A stretch of DNA of 64,000 nt from Aromatoleum diolicum (GTDB taxonomy: Bacteria; Pseudomonadota; Gammaproteobacteria; Burkholderiales; Rhodocyclaceae), in NCBI RefSeq assembly GCF_012910955.1, contig NZ_WTVQ01000021.1:1-64000 (forward strand), written 5' to 3'. Positions 35,568-45,138 of the stretch are shown here, in pieces. Position numbers and translations under genes: made by a program. The notes under the pieces were generated by a model that did not search any database, was not told the origin of the DNA, and saw nothing but the letters and a program-made list of their open reading frames with translations. How positions within the stretch are numbered: position 1 is the first letter of the stretch; every line of letters starts with the position of its first letter.

Positions 35568-36482
35568 ATGAGCCTCAGCTCCGAAACCGAATCGCTCCAG
35601 CAAGATGCCCGTCCGGCCGCCGACGACGCCGTCGTCGCGACTGACGGCAATATCCTGCCGACGCTCGGCAGACGGGTGCGTGAGATCCGCGACCGCCGCG
35701 GCATGACGCGCAAGCTGGTGGCCCGCGAGGCCGGCGTCTCCGAACGCCACCTCGCCCACCTCGAAGCCGGCGACGGCAACGTGTCGATCGTGCTGCTGCA
35801 CAACATCGCCCGCGCCCTGAACGTCTCGCTGATCGAATTGCTGGCACCGGAAACCGAGGACACCGTCGAGAAGCGCCTGATCCGGCGCTTTCTCGAGCGC
35901 CTGCCGCAGCACCGCCTGGAAGAAGTGGTGTTTCGCCTGATGCGCGACTTCGGCCATGAGGAAGCCGTGCGGCGCAAGCGCGTCGCGCTGATCGGTTTGC
36001 GCGGCGCCGGCAAGTCGACGCTCGGCAAGCGCCTCGCCCAAGAGGAAGGCATGCCCTTCATCGAACTGGATCGCGAGATCGAAAAGGAAACCGGCATCCC
36101 GGCGCGCGAAATCTTCTCGCTGTACGGCCAGTCGGGTTACCGCCGCATCGAGAAGCGCACCTTGGAACGCGTGATGCGCGAGCACCCGCGGGCCGTGATC
36201 TCGGTCGGCGGCGGCGTGGTGGCGCAACCGGAAACCTTCGAAATGCTGCTGTCCAACTGCCTCACGGTGTGGGTCAAGGCGCAGCCGGAAGAACACATGG
36301 CCCGCGTGATGGCCCAGGGCGACATGCGGCCGATGGCAGGCAACGACGAGGCGATGGAGGATCTCAAGCGCATCCTCGAGGCGCGCCTGCCCCTCTACGC
36401 CAAGGCGGACACCGTGCTCGACACCTCGGGCGACACGGTGGACCAGAGTTTCATGAAGTTACGCCAGCTCGTCTTGAGCTGA
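35568..36482 (+). CDS. boxR: BoxR, benzoyl-CoA-responsive regulator (HTH plus shikimate-kinase-like domain)
   Basis: A 304-residue regulator in which an XRE-type helix-turn-helix (about 33-92) is fused to a shikimate-kinase-like C-terminal domain. Walker A is GLRGAGKST at 143-151. BoxR and BzdR of Azoarcus have this architecture and release DNA on binding benzoyl-CoA. It leads the plus-strand box operon, 29 bp before boxC. ATG 35568 has AAAGGAACCCAA upstream. Its operator is proposed at the TGCA motifs in its own promoter, so autoregulation is likely. Confidence 0.93.
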   Translation: MSLSSETESLQQDARPAADDAVVATDGNILPTLGRRVREIRDRRGMTRKLVAREAGVSERHLAHLEAGDGNVSIVLLHNIARALNVSLIELLAPETEDTVEKRLIRRFLERLPQHRLEEVVFRLMRDFGHEEAVRRKRVALIGLRGAGKSTLGKRLAQEEGMPFIELDREIEKETGIPAREIFSLYGQSGYRRIEKRTLERVMREHPRAVISVGGGVVAQPETFEMLLSNCLTVWVKAQPEEHMARVMAQGDMRPMAGNDEAMEDLKRILEARLPLYAKADTVLDTSGDTVDQSFMKLRQLVLS

Positions 36483-36511
36483 GCCCCATACAGAGAGAGA
36501 GGAGACAGACA

Positions 36512-38182
36512 ATGGAAGCAGTCGCGAACAAGCAGGCAGCCGTGCAACCGGTGGATTACCGCACCGACCCGTCGAAGTACCGTCACTGGTCGCTCGCGAC
36601 CGAAGGCGAGATCGCCACGCTGACGCTCAATATCGACGAAGACGCCGGCATCCGCCCGGGCTACAAGCTGAAGCTCAACTCGTACGACCTCGGCGTCGAT
36701 ATCGAGCTGCACGACGCCTTGCAGCGCGTGCGCTTCGAGCACCCCGAAGTGCGCACCGTCGTCGTCACCTCGAGCAAGCCGAAGATCTTCTGTTCCGGCG
36801 CCAACATCTACATGCTGGGCCTGTCGACCCATGCCTGGAAGGTGAATTTCTGCAAATTCACCAACGAGACGCGCAACGGCATCGAGGATTCCAGCCAGTA
36901 CTCGGGCCTCAAGTTCCTCGCTGCGTGCAACGGCACCACCGCCGGCGGCGGCTACGAGCTGGCGCTCGCCTGCGACGAGATCGTGCTGGTGGATGACCGC
37001 AACTCCTCGGTGTCGCTGCCCGAAGTGCCGCTGCTGGGCGTGCTGCCCGGCACCGGCGGCCTGACACGCGTCACCGACAAGCGCCGCGTGCGCCGCGACC
37101 ACGCCGACATCTTCTGCACCATCTCCGAAGGCGTGCGCGGCAACCGTGCCAAGGACTGGCGCCTGGTCGACGACGTGGTCAAGCAGCAGCAGTTCGCCGA
37201 GCATATCGCCAACCGCGCGAAGGCACTCGCGAAGACCTCCGACCGCCCGGCGGGCGCCAAGGGCGTGCAGCTCACCCGTATCGAGCGCACGGTCGACGAC
37301 AAGGGCTACCACTATGAATTCGTCGATGCCGCGATCGACGCCGCCGCCCGCACCGTCACACTGACCGTGCGCGCCCCGTCGGCCGTCACCGCGAAAACCG
37401 CCGCCGAGATCGAAGCCCAGGGCGTGAAGTGGTGGCCGCTGCAGATGGCGCGCGAACTCGACGACGCGATCCTCAACCTGCGCACCAACCACCTCGACGT
37501 CGGCCTGTGGCAGCTGCGCACGACGGGTGACGCCCAGACCGTGATCGACATGGACGCGACCATCGTCGCCAACCAGGACAACTGGTTCGTGCGTGAAACG
37601 CTCGGCATGCTGCGCCGTACCCTCGCCCGCATCGACGTCTCGTCGCGCAGCCTGTACGCGCTGATCGAGCCGGGCTCGTGCTTCGCCGGCACGCTGCTGG
37701 AAATCGCCCTGGCCGCCGACCGCACTTACATGCGCGACGACGCGGATGCCGCCAACCGCATCGGCCTGTCGGCGATGAACTTCGGCCCGCTGCCGATGGT
37801 GAACGGCCTGTCGCGCATCGCCGCGCGCTTCTACCAGGAAGAAGGCCCGATCGGCGCAGTCAAGGCGAAGGAAGGCAGCGTGCTGTCCGCCGCCGAAGCG
37901 CTGGAACTGGGCCTCGTCACCGCGATTCCCGACGACCTCGACTGGGCCGACGAGATCCGCATCGCGATCGAGGAACGCGCCGCGCTGTCGCCCGACGCAC
38001 TCACCGGCCTCGAAGCCAACCTGCGCTTCGGCCCCGTGGAGACGATGAACACGCGCATCTTCGGGCGGCTCTCGGCCTGGCAGAACTGGATCTTCAACCG
38101 CCCCAACGCGGTCGGCGAGAACGGCGCGCTGAAGCTCTTCGGTTCGGGCAAGAAGGCGCAGTTCAACTGGGAACGCGTGTAA
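36512..38182 (+). CDS. boxC: 2,3-epoxybenzoyl-CoA dihydrolase (BoxC)
   Basis: A 556-residue crotonase-superfamily enzyme that opens the epoxide ring of 2,3-epoxybenzoyl-CoA with two waters, releasing formate and giving 3,4-dehydroadipyl-CoA semialdehyde. Both halves show crotonase-like segments: FCSGANIYMLGL, NGTTAGGGYELALACDE and a second region near 390-450. Length matches known BoxC. GAGAGGAGACAG precedes ATG 36512. It is co-transcribed with boxR, and boxB follows after 169 bp. Confidence 0.95.
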   Translation: MEAVANKQAAVQPVDYRTDPSKYRHWSLATEGEIATLTLNIDEDAGIRPGYKLKLNSYDLGVDIELHDALQRVRFEHPEVRTVVVTSSKPKIFCSGANIYMLGLSTHAWKVNFCKFTNETRNGIEDSSQYSGLKFLAACNGTTAGGGYELALACDEIVLVDDRNSSVSLPEVPLLGVLPGTGGLTRVTDKRRVRRDHADIFCTISEGVRGNRAKDWRLVDDVVKQQQFAEHIANRAKALAKTSDRPAGAKGVQLTRIERTVDDKGYHYEFVDAAIDAAARTVTLTVRAPSAVTAKTAAEIEAQGVKWWPLQMARELDDAILNLRTNHLDVGLWQLRTTGDAQTVIDMDATIVANQDNWFVRETLGMLRRTLARIDVSSRSLYALIEPGSCFAGTLLEIALAADRTYMRDDADAANRIGLSAMNFGPLPMVNGLSRIAARFYQEEGPIGAVKAKEGSVLSAAEALELGLVTAIPDDLDWADEIRIAIEERAALSPDALTGLEANLRFGPVETMNTRIFGRLSAWQNWIFNRPNAVGENGALKLFGSGKKAQFNWERV

Positions 38183-38351
38183 CACCCGCACAGGAATCGC
38201 TCATTTAATCCCGCTCCCGCCGCGCGGCAAGCCGTCCCGCAGCCGTTGCCGCCGGCGCCTTGGCGCGGCGTGGAGTCGAAAGCAGCGAAGCAAGACCCGG
38301 TAAGCCACGCACGGCGACCGGCTCATACGATAAATCTGGAGGAGTACAGAC

Positions 38352-39773
38352 ATGATCAACTACAGCGAACGCATCCCGAACAACGTCAATCTCTCGGAAA
38401 ACAAGACCCTGCAGCGCGCCCTCGAACAGTGGCAGCCGTCCTTCCTGAACTGGTGGGACGACATGGGCCCGGAGAACTCGACCGACTACGAGGTCTACCT
38501 GCGCACCGCCGTCAGCGTCGATCCCAAGGGCTGGGCCGACTTCGGCCACGTCAAGATGCACGACTACCGCTGGGGCATCTTCCTCGCACCGCAGGAAGGC
38601 CAGAAGAAGATCACCTTCGGCGAGCACAAGGGCCAGGACGTGTGGCAGGAAGTGCCGGGCGAGTACCGCTCGACCCTGCGCCGCATCATCGTCACCCAGG
38701 GCGACACCGAGCCGGCATCGGTCGAGCAGCAGCGCCACCTCGGCCTGACCGCACCCTCGCTGTACGACCTGAGGAACCTCTTCCAGGTGAACGTCGAGGA
38801 AGGCCGCCACCTGTGGGCGATGGTCTATCTGCTGCACGCGCACTTCGGCCGCGACGGCCGCGAGGAAGGCGAAGCGCTGCTCGAGCGCCGTTCGGGCGAC
38901 GCGGACAACCCCCGCATCCTCACCGCCTTCAACGAGAAGACGCCGGACTGGCTGTCCTTCTTCATGTTCACCTTCATCACCGACCGTGACGGCAAGTTCC
39001 AGCTCGCCTCGCTCGCCGAATCGGCCTTCGATCCGCTGGCGCGCACCTGCAAGTTCATGCTGACCGAGGAAGCGCACCACCTCTTCGTCGGCGAATCCGG
39101 TGTCGCCCGCATCATCCAGCGCACCTGCGAAGTGATGCAGCAACTCAAGACCGACGACCCCGCCAAGCTGCGCGCCGCCGGCGTTATCGACCTGCCGACG
39201 CTGCAGAAGTACCTCAACTTCCACTACAGCGTCACCAGCGACCTGTACGGCGCCGAAATCTCGTCGAACGCCGCGACCTACTACACGAACGGCCTCAAGG
39301 GCCGCTTCGAGGAAGAGAAGATCGCCGACGACCACACGCTGCAGAACTCGGAATACGAGGTCATGGATGTCGCCGGCGACAAGATCCTGACCCGCCACGT
39401 GCCGGCGCTGTCGGCGCTCAACGAGCGTCTGCGCGACGACTGGATCACCGATGTGCAGGCCGGCGTCGACCGCTGGAACCGCATCCCGGCCAAGTTCGGC
39501 TTCGACTTCCGCTTCACGCTGCCGCACAAGGGCTTCCACCGTCGCATCGGCATGTTCGCCGGTTCGCATATCAGCCCGGACGGCCGCCTGCTGTCGGAAG
39601 CCGAATGGACGCACCAGCACAACAGCTGGCTGCCGACCGAGAGCGACCGCCTGTACGTGCATTCGCTGATGGGTCAGTGCGTCGAGCGCGGCAAGTTTGC
39701 GAACTGGATCGCTGCCCCGGGTCGCGGCATCAACAACCAGCCCGTTGATTTCGACTACGTCCGCTTCAACTAA
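38352..39773 (+). CDS. boxB: Benzoyl-CoA 2,3-epoxidase, oxygenase component (BoxB)
   Basis: A 473-residue diiron oxygenase that epoxidises benzoyl-CoA using O2 and electrons from BoxA. Residues suited to the diiron site are all present: Glu120, Glu150 and His153 (EEGRH), Asp211, Glu240 and His243 (TEEAHH). These agree with ligands described for Azoarcus BoxB. TGGAGGAGTACAGAC precedes ATG 38352. The unit boxC-boxB-boxA-thiolase reads in one direction. Confidence 0.96.
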   Translation: MINYSERIPNNVNLSENKTLQRALEQWQPSFLNWWDDMGPENSTDYEVYLRTAVSVDPKGWADFGHVKMHDYRWGIFLAPQEGQKKITFGEHKGQDVWQEVPGEYRSTLRRIIVTQGDTEPASVEQQRHLGLTAPSLYDLRNLFQVNVEEGRHLWAMVYLLHAHFGRDGREEGEALLERRSGDADNPRILTAFNEKTPDWLSFFMFTFITDRDGKFQLASLAESAFDPLARTCKFMLTEEAHHLFVGESGVARIIQRTCEVMQQLKTDDPAKLRAAGVIDLPTLQKYLNFHYSVTSDLYGAEISSNAATYYTNGLKGRFEEEKIADDHTLQNSEYEVMDVAGDKILTRHVPALSALNERLRDDWITDVQAGVDRWNRIPAKFGFDFRFTLPHKGFHRRIGMFAGSHISPDGRLLSEAEWTHQHNSWLPTESDRLYVHSLMGQCVERGKFANWIAAPGRGINNQPVDFDYVRFN

Positions 39774-39834
39774 GCTATCGAGAAGAACGGGGACGGGCAC
39801 CAGCCCGTTCCCCGCCCAGTGGAGAGAGACAGCC

Positions 39835-41079
39835 ATGAACGCGCCCGCAGAGCACGCCAGCATTGCCAGGCAACACCTGATCGACCCGGAAATCTGCATT
39901 CGCTGCAACACCTGCGAAGAGATCTGCCCCGTCGATGCGATCACCCACGACACCCGCAACTACGTCGTGAACTTCGACACCTGCAACGGCTGCCTGGCCT
40001 GCATCTCGCCCTGTCCCACCGGCGCGATCGATTCATGGCGCAACGTCGAACAGGCCAAGCCCTTCACGCTGACCGAACAGTTTTCCTGGGATCTGCTGCC
40101 CGACACCACCGCGCTCGACCAGCTCGAAGCGACCGTCATGGGCGCGGCGGAACTCCCCGCCGTAGTGCAGCAGATTACCGAAGTCGCGACCGCCGGCCAG
40201 GGCGGCCCGGCGCTGGCCCCATGGTCCGCGTCGCACCCCTACGTGAATATCTACTCGCCCGCCAGCCCGGTGACGGCGACGGTGACCGGCAACTACCGCC
40301 TCACCGCCGACGACGCCTCCAGCGACATCCACCACATCGTGCTGGATTTCGGCACGACCCCCTTCCCGGTGCTCGAAGGCCAGTCGATCGGCATCATCCC
40401 GCCGGGCACCGACGAGCGCGGCAAGCCGCACCTGCTGCGCATGTACTCGGTCGCCAGCCCGCGCGACGGCGAGCGCCCGCACTACAATAACCTCTCGCTG
40501 ACGGTGAAGCGCGTCACCGAGGACCATGAAGGCAAGCCCGCGCGCGGCGTCGCGTCGAACTACGTGTGCGACCTCAAGAAAGGCGACAAGGTGCAGGTCA
40601 CCGGCCCCTACGGCGCCACCTACCTGATGCCGAACCACCCCGGCTCGTCGATCATGATGATCTGCACCGGCACCGGCTCCGCGCCGATGCGCGCGATGAC
40701 CGAGCGCCGCCGCCGCCGCATGAACCACAACGAAGGCGGCGAACTGCTGCTGTTCTTCGGCGCCCGCGCGCCCGCCGAGCTGCCCTACTTCGGCCCGCTG
40801 CAGAAGCTGCCGAAGGACTTCATCGAGATCAACTTCGCGTTCTCGCGGGTGCCCGGCGAACCGAAGAAATACGTGCAGGACTCGATCCGCGAGCGCGCCG
40901 ACAAGGTGTTCGCGATGCTCAACGACGACAACTGCTACATCTACATCTGCGGCCTCAAGGGCATGGAAGCCGGCGTCCTGGAAGCCTTCCGCGACATCTG
41001 CCGCGCGAACGGTGCCGACTGGGACCAGCTGCGCCCGCAGTTGCTTTCGAAGGCTCGCTTCCACGTCGAGACCTACTAA
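39835..41079 (+). CDS. boxA: Benzoyl-CoA epoxidase reductase component (BoxA)
   Basis: A 414-residue iron-sulfur flavoprotein that transfers electrons from NADPH to BoxB. Two [4Fe-4S] motifs lie at the N-terminus (Cys21, 24, 27, 31 and Cys50, 53, 56, 60), followed by an FAD domain with RMYSVASPR and an NADP-binding domain starting [12 protein letters not shown]. Length is standard. GGAGAGAGACAGCC precedes ATG 39835. It lies 61 bp behind boxB. Confidence 0.95.
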   Translation: MNAPAEHASIARQHLIDPEICIRCNTCEEICPVDAITHDTRNYVVNFDTCNGCLACISPCPTGAIDSWRNVEQAKPFTLTEQFSWDLLPDTTALDQLEATVMGAAELPAVVQQITEVATAGQGGPALAPWSASHPYVNIYSPASPVTATVTGNYRLTADDASSDIHHIVLDFGTTPFPVLEGQSIGIIPPGTDERGKPHLLRMYSVASPRDGERPHYNNLSLTVKRVTEDHEGKPARGVASNYVCDLKKGDKVQVTGPYGATYLMPNHPGSSIMMICTGTGSAPMRAMTERRRRRMNHNEGGELLLFFGARAPAELPYFGPLQKLPKDFIEINFAFSRVPGEPKKYVQDSIRERADKVFAMLNDDNCYIYICGLKGMEAGVLEAFRDICRANGADWDQLRPQLLSKARFHVETY

Positions 41080-41182
41080 GACCCACGCCGCCGGGGCGCA
41101 TCGTCCCGGCCGCAACCCAACGCGCCGGCGCGCCCCGGGTCCGTCCCGGCGCGCCCGCGTCGACCACAGGGAACACCAGCGC

Positions 41183-42391
41183 ATGAACAAGCCCGTCTAT
41201 ATCTGCGACGCGATCCGCACCCCCTTCGGCCGCTACGGCGGCACGCTGTCCGGCCTCCGCACCGACGACCTCGCCGCGCTGCCGATCAAGGCCCTGATCG
41301 CGCGCAACGCCGCCGTCGACTGGCAGGCCGTAGATGACGTCATCTACGGCTGCGCCAACCAGGCCGGCGAAGACAACCGCAACGTCGCCCGCATGGCCGC
41401 GCTCCTCGCCGGCCTGCCGGTCGAAGTGCCCGGCAGCACCGTGAACCGCCTGTGCGGATCGAGCCTCGACGCGCTGGGCAGCGCCGCGCGCGCGATTGCC
41501 ACAGGCGAGGCCGAGCTGATGATCGCCGGCGGCGTCGAGTCGATGAGCCGCGCCCCCTTCGTGCTCGCCAAGGCCGACAGCGCCTTCTCGCGCAGCGCGA
41601 AGATCGAGGACACCACCATCGGCTGGCGCTTCGTCAATCCGCTGATGAAGGCGCAATACGGCATCGACTCGATGCCCGAAACCGCCGAGAACGTCGCCGC
41701 TGATTTCGGCGTGTCGCGCGCCGACCAGGACGCCTTCGCGTTGCGCAGCCAGCAGCGCTGGGCGGCGGCCGCCGAGCGCGGCTTCTTCGCGCGCGAGATC
41801 GTGCCGGTGGAAGTGCCGCGCAAGAAAGGCGAAGCGCTGGTCTTCAGCGCCGACGAACACCCGCGTCCCGACACCACGCTGGAGATGCTGGCGAAGCTCA
41901 AGGGCGTCGTGCGCCCCGACGGCAGCGTCACCGCCGGCAACGCCTCCGGCGTCAACGACGGCGCCTGCGCGCTGTTGCTCGCGTCCGAAGACGCGGTGCG
42001 CCGCTACGGCCTCACGCCGCGCGCGCGCATCCTCGGCAGTGCCGCTGCCGGCGTGGCGCCGCGTATCATGGGCATCGGCCCGGCACCGGCCACGCTCAAG
42101 CTGCTTGCGCGCCTCGGCATGCAGGTCGGCGACTTCGATACCATCGAACTCAACGAAGCCTTCGCCGCGCAAGGCCTCGCGGTACTGCGCCAGCTCGGCC
42201 TGCCCGACGACGGCGCGCAGGTGAACCCCAACGGCGGCGCCATCGCCATCGGCCACCCGCTCGGCGCCTCGGGCGCGCGCCTGGTCACCACCGCGCTGAA
42301 CCAGCTCGAAGTGACCGGCGGGCGCTACGGCCTCGCGACGATGTGCATCGGCGTCGGCCAGGGCATCGCGCTCGCCATCGAGCGCGTCTGA
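41183..42391 (+). CDS. 3-oxoadipyl-CoA/acetyl-CoA thiolase
   Basis: A 402-residue thiolase, probably 3-oxoadipyl-CoA thiolase (PcaF/PaaJ type), which cleaves 3-oxoadipyl-CoA into succinyl-CoA and acetyl-CoA, the last step of the box pathway. The nucleophile is Cys91 (NRLCGSS), and NEAFA, GGAIAIGHPLGASGAR and Cys388 (MCIGVGQG) complete the site. It lies 103 bp behind boxA on the same strand. The acetyl-CoA made here is the precursor for polyhydroxyalkanoate, and a phasin gene lies 2 kb further on. Confidence 0.93.
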   Translation: MNKPVYICDAIRTPFGRYGGTLSGLRTDDLAALPIKALIARNAAVDWQAVDDVIYGCANQAGEDNRNVARMAALLAGLPVEVPGSTVNRLCGSSLDALGSAARAIATGEAELMIAGGVESMSRAPFVLAKADSAFSRSAKIEDTTIGWRFVNPLMKAQYGIDSMPETAENVAADFGVSRADQDAFALRSQQRWAAAAERGFFAREIVPVEVPRKKGEALVFSADEHPRPDTTLEMLAKLKGVVRPDGSVTAGNASGVNDGACALLLASEDAVRRYGLTPRARILGSAAAGVAPRIMGIGPAPATLKLLARLGMQVGDFDTIELNEAFAAQGLAVLRQLGLPDDGAQVNPNGGAIAIGHPLGASGARLVTTALNQLEVTGGRYGLATMCIGVGQGIALAIERV

Positions 42392-42410
42392 TACGCTGCC
42401 ACGACCACCA

Positions 42411-42434
42411 CACGACACGACACGACACGACACG
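42411..42434. repeat. Pentanucleotide tandem repeat (CACGA)x4.8
   Basis: Four full copies of CACGA followed by CACG lie in the short gap between the thiolase and the hemerythrin-domain gene, upstream of its ribosome binding site. Simple repeats of this type can vary in copy number by slippage. No phase-variation role can be claimed because they are outside the coding frame. Confidence 0.85.
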
Positions 42435-42452
42435 CACCACGGGAGACCGAAC

Positions 42453-43040
42453 TTGAAACCGGAAGCCATCCAGATCATCCGCGACGAGCACCTCGCGATC
42501 AGCGCCGTGCTGTATTCGCTGCGCTATCTGGTCAAGGACATGCGCAAGGGCGGCGCGCCCAACTTCGCCCTGCTGCGCGCGATCCTCGACTACATCGTGT
42601 CCTACCCCGACCGCTGGCATCACCCCAAGGAAGACAAGTACCTGTTCGCCGCGGTCAAGCGCCGCACCCGCGAAGCCGACGGCCTGATCGGCCGGCTCGA
42701 GCGCGAACATGCCCTCGGCTACCCGATGGTCGAGAACCTGAAGAAGCAGCTGATCGCCTTCCAGGGCGGCGACGCCCATGCCGGCGAGGAATTCTTCGAC
42801 ACCGCCGACCGCTATGCCGAACTCGAATGGGAGCACCTGCGCACCGAAGAGGACGTCTTCATGCCGATCGCCGAGCGCGTGCTGACCGCCGCCGAATGGG
42901 CCGAAATCGCCGCCGCATTCCGCGAGAACGACAACCCGCTGTTCGGCATCAAGCCCAAGGACGAAGCGGAAGCCCTCTATCAGCGCATCCTCAGTCTCGC
43001 CCCCTCGCCGATCGGCTTCGGCGGCGATACGCCGCCCTGA
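42453..43040 (+). CDS. Hemerythrin HHE cation-binding domain protein
   Basis: A 195-residue all-helical protein with the hemerythrin pattern: His13 in RDEHLAI, His56/His57 and Glu60 in RWHHPKED, then REHALG and LEWEHLRTEEDVF. Such proteins bind a diiron centre and sense or store O2 or deal with NO. TTG 42453 is used as start with GGGAG eight bases upstream. It lies 61 bp after the thiolase and may be the last gene of the box operon, where an oxygen-handling role would suit an O2-dependent epoxidase (inference). Confidence 0.88.
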   Translation: MKPEAIQIIRDEHLAISAVLYSLRYLVKDMRKGGAPNFALLRAILDYIVSYPDRWHHPKEDKYLFAAVKRRTREADGLIGRLEREHALGYPMVENLKKQLIAFQGGDAHAGEEFFDTADRYAELEWEHLRTEEDVFMPIAERVLTAAEWAEIAAAFRENDNPLFGIKPKDEAEALYQRILSLAPSPIGFGGDTPP

Positions 43041-43100
43041 GCACGCGCGCCCGCGGCCTCGCCCTGGCCGCCGCGCGCGGGGCGCCACGTCGACGACGCG

Positions 43101-43475
43101 CTACAGCCGGTGCGTCGCCCGCAGGCGTCGCCTGACCCCGCCGCGGTAACACCAGGACACCAGCGGCCGCACCCCCGGCAAACCGATCAGCCACGCCAGC
43201 GGGCGCAGCAGCGGCACGCGCGACATCAGCAGAATGTAGGCATCCAGCTCACGATGGAGACTGCCGGCGGCGTCGCTGACATGCAACTCGCGCAGTGCCG
43301 CCTGCGGATCGACGCCGAGTTCGCACAGTTCGGCGTCGCGTCCCGTGATATCCACCCAGTTCGTCGCCGCCACGCCGGCCTTTCCCGCCAGGCGTTCGTA
43401 GCGCGCGCGATCGCGCACGCAGCGCGGGCAGGCGCCGTCGTAATAGACAGTGATGTTGTCCTTTTCATCGCTCAT
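43101..43475 (-). CDS. DCC-family (DUF393) thiol-disulfide protein
   Basis: A 124-residue protein of the DUF393 family with the YYDGACPRC motif (Cys16, Cys19), which resembles thioredoxin-type redox proteins. The C-terminus is basic. ATG 43475 is used because the motif lies ten residues in; the frame extends upstream with non-coding-like sequence. It converges with the hemerythrin gene across 60 bp. Function unknown. Confidence 0.8.
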   Translation of the reverse strand: MSDEKDNITVYYDGACPRCVRDRARYERLAGKAGVAATNWVDITGRDAELCELGVDPQAALRELHVSDAAGSLHRELDAYILLMSRVPLLRPLAWLIGLPGVRPLVSWCYRGGVRRRLRATHRL

Positions 43476-43582
43476 CGGCTTGTCCCACTGACGGCCGGGC
43501 ACCCACACCCCGGCCCCTGCTCCTTGGACAAGCCGTCCGCGGCGTTCGTGCCGCCTGCGCGATTCCGGTATAGTCATCACGC

Positions 43583-44248
43583 ATGAACACACGCGGCGAA
43601 ACGGTGGTGCTGGTGCACGGCCTGTGGATGCACGGGCTGGTGTTCGGCCTGATGCGGCGCCGGCTCGGGCGCTACGGCTTCGCCACGCAGACCTGGTCCT
43701 ACCCGTCGGTGCGGCACGGCCTCGCCGCTAACGCGCAGGGACTCGCGCGCTTCCTCGCCAGCCTCGAAGCCGACACCATCCACCTCGTCGGGCACAGCCT
43801 CGGCGGGCTGCTCGTACTCAGCACCTTGGCCCGCCACCCCGACCCGCGCGTGCGCCGCGTCGTGCTGATGGGGCCGCCCTACGGCGGCTCGCGTAGCGCG
43901 GCCACGCTGATGCGCGTACCCGGGTTTTCCGCGATCGTCGGCCGCTCGATGCGCGACTGGCTCGCCACGCCGCCGCCTCAGGGCCTCGACGGGATCGACA
44001 TCGGCGTCCTCGCGGGCTGCCGCGGTCTCGGCCTTGCCGGCACGCTGGTGCGCCTGCCCAAGCCCAACGACGGCGTCGTGATGGTCGACGAAACCCGCGT
44101 TGCACAAGCCCGCGACACGATCACGCTAACGGTCAACCACACGGAAATGCTGTTCTCGCGGCACTGTACCGATCAGGTCGCAGCCTTCCTCCGTAGCGGA
44201 GCCTTCGTCCATTCCCCGGACACGCCCGACGCCACCCGCCAGACCTGA
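43583..44248 (+). CDS. Lipase-like alpha/beta hydrolase
   Basis: A 221-residue alpha/beta hydrolase with LVHGLWMHG (oxyanion region) near the start and the GHSLGG nucleophile motif near residue 70. A histidine in TVNHTEMLFS is the probable catalytic base. Small lipases of this kind act on esters or acyl chains. The gene is divergent from the DCC-family gene and lies upstream of the phasin. No signal peptide is seen. Confidence 0.82.
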   Translation: MNTRGETVVLVHGLWMHGLVFGLMRRRLGRYGFATQTWSYPSVRHGLAANAQGLARFLASLEADTIHLVGHSLGGLLVLSTLARHPDPRVRRVVLMGPPYGGSRSAATLMRVPGFSAIVGRSMRDWLATPPPQGLDGIDIGVLAGCRGLGLAGTLVRLPKPNDGVVMVDETRVAQARDTITLTVNHTEMLFSRHCTDQVAAFLRSGAFVHSPDTPDATRQT

Positions 44249-44308
44249 ATGCCACCGTCCCGCACGCCGAATTCCACCGGTCGTGGCGGCCATCACATCG
44301 CCGATTGG

Positions 44309-44398
44309 TGCACTGCAACAAAATTAACTTGACTGCGACAAATAACAGTCTAGAATCTCAATTGTGCAGTGCAGCAAAAGCCCGCTGAAAACAGCGGG
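44309..44398 (+). promoter_or_regulatory. Phasin promoter flanked by TGCA-N-TGCA motifs, with leader hairpin
   Basis: TTGACT (44329-44334) and TAGAAT (44351-44356) with a 16-base spacer form a promoter. TGCAcTGCA lies upstream (44309-44317) and TGCAgTGCA downstream (44365-44373) at the likely transcription start. TGC-rich motifs of this form are known targets of PHA-granule regulators (PhaR). A perfect hairpin (CCCGCTG/CAGCGGG with an AAAA loop, 44381-44398) lies in the leader. Confidence 0.7.
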
Positions 44399-44440
44399 TC
44401 TGCAGACCGAGCCCCCGCCGCCCCCTCAGGAGAATACAAA

Positions 44441-45007
44441 ATGATCGCCAACACCGACAGCTTCGCCGCCACCAGCAAGACCCTCCTTGCCACCGTCGAA
44501 ACCGCTACCCGCAACAGCTTCGAATCGACCGAGCGTCTGATCGCGCTGAATCTCAACACCACGCGTGCCGCGCTCGAAGACGGCAGCGCTGCCGTGCGTG
44601 CCCTGCTCGCCGTCAAGACCCCCGACGAATTCTTCGCGCTGCAGGCCTCGCTGGCCCGCCCCGCCGCCGAAAAGGCGCTGGCCTACTTCAGCAGCAGCTA
44701 CGAGATCCTCGCCCAGAGCGTCGAAGAAGCCGTGAAGCCGATCGAGACCCAGTTCGCCGAAGCCGCCAAGGCAGTCGGCGCGGCCCTCGAAAAGGCTGCG
44801 AAGTCCGCTCCCGCCGGCTCCGAAGTCGCCGTCGCCGCGGTGCAGTCGGCAATCGCCGCCGCCAACTCGGCCTACGACAGCGTGAACAAGGCCACCCGCA
44901 AGGTTGTGCAGATCACCGAGTCCAACGTCGCTGCGACGGCCAAGGCAGCGGTCGATGCCGTCAGCGCTCCCGTTGCAACCAAGACCGCGTCCAAGAAGTC
45001 GGCCTGA
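44441..45007 (+). CDS. phaP: Phasin (PHA granule-associated protein)
   Basis: A 188-residue phasin-family protein that coats polyhydroxyalkanoate granules. It is rich in alanine, serine and glutamate, has no membrane segments, and is predicted to be largely helical. The N-terminal part ALNLNTTRAALEDGSAAVRALLAVKTPDEFFALQASLARP-type sequence is typical of the family. The C-terminus is alanine/lysine-rich (KTASKKSA), like granule proteins that also bind DNA. AGGAGAATACAAA precedes ATG 44441. The TGC-rich sites at its promoter suggest PhaR-like repression. Confidence 0.93.
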   Translation: MIANTDSFAATSKTLLATVETATRNSFESTERLIALNLNTTRAALEDGSAAVRALLAVKTPDEFFALQASLARPAAEKALAYFSSSYEILAQSVEEAVKPIETQFAEAAKAVGAALEKAAKSAPAGSEVAVAAVQSAIAAANSAYDSVNKATRKVVQITESNVAATAKAAVDAVSAPVATKTASKKSA

Positions 45008-45069
45008 CAAGCCCGGTCGTCCGGCGGAGGCGGCAACGCCACCGCCCGGTGACGATCACGCACTGAACT

Positions 45070-45099
45070 TTCGGCGCCTTCGGGCGCCGAAGTCGTTTC
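45070..45099 (+). terminator. Terminator-like hairpin after the phasin gene
   Basis: A perfect nine-base-pair stem, TTCGGCGCC/GGCGCCGAA (45070-45091), is closed by an unusually stable TTCG tetraloop and followed by GTCGTTT. The T-run is weak, but the stem is very strong. It lies 63 bp after the phasin stop. Confidence 0.7.
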
Positions 45100-45138
45100 C
45101 GGTTACCCTTGCACGCCTCGTCCCCGCTTCCGCCGACC

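Noticed and set aside
38205-39959. A 584-codon minus-strand frame opposite boxB
   Set aside because: The boxB product with all diiron ligands is unambiguous; the antisense frame is a codon-bias artefact.
42411-42434. CACGA array as a CRISPR-like repeat
   Set aside because: Units are five bases long without spacers; it is a simple sequence repeat.
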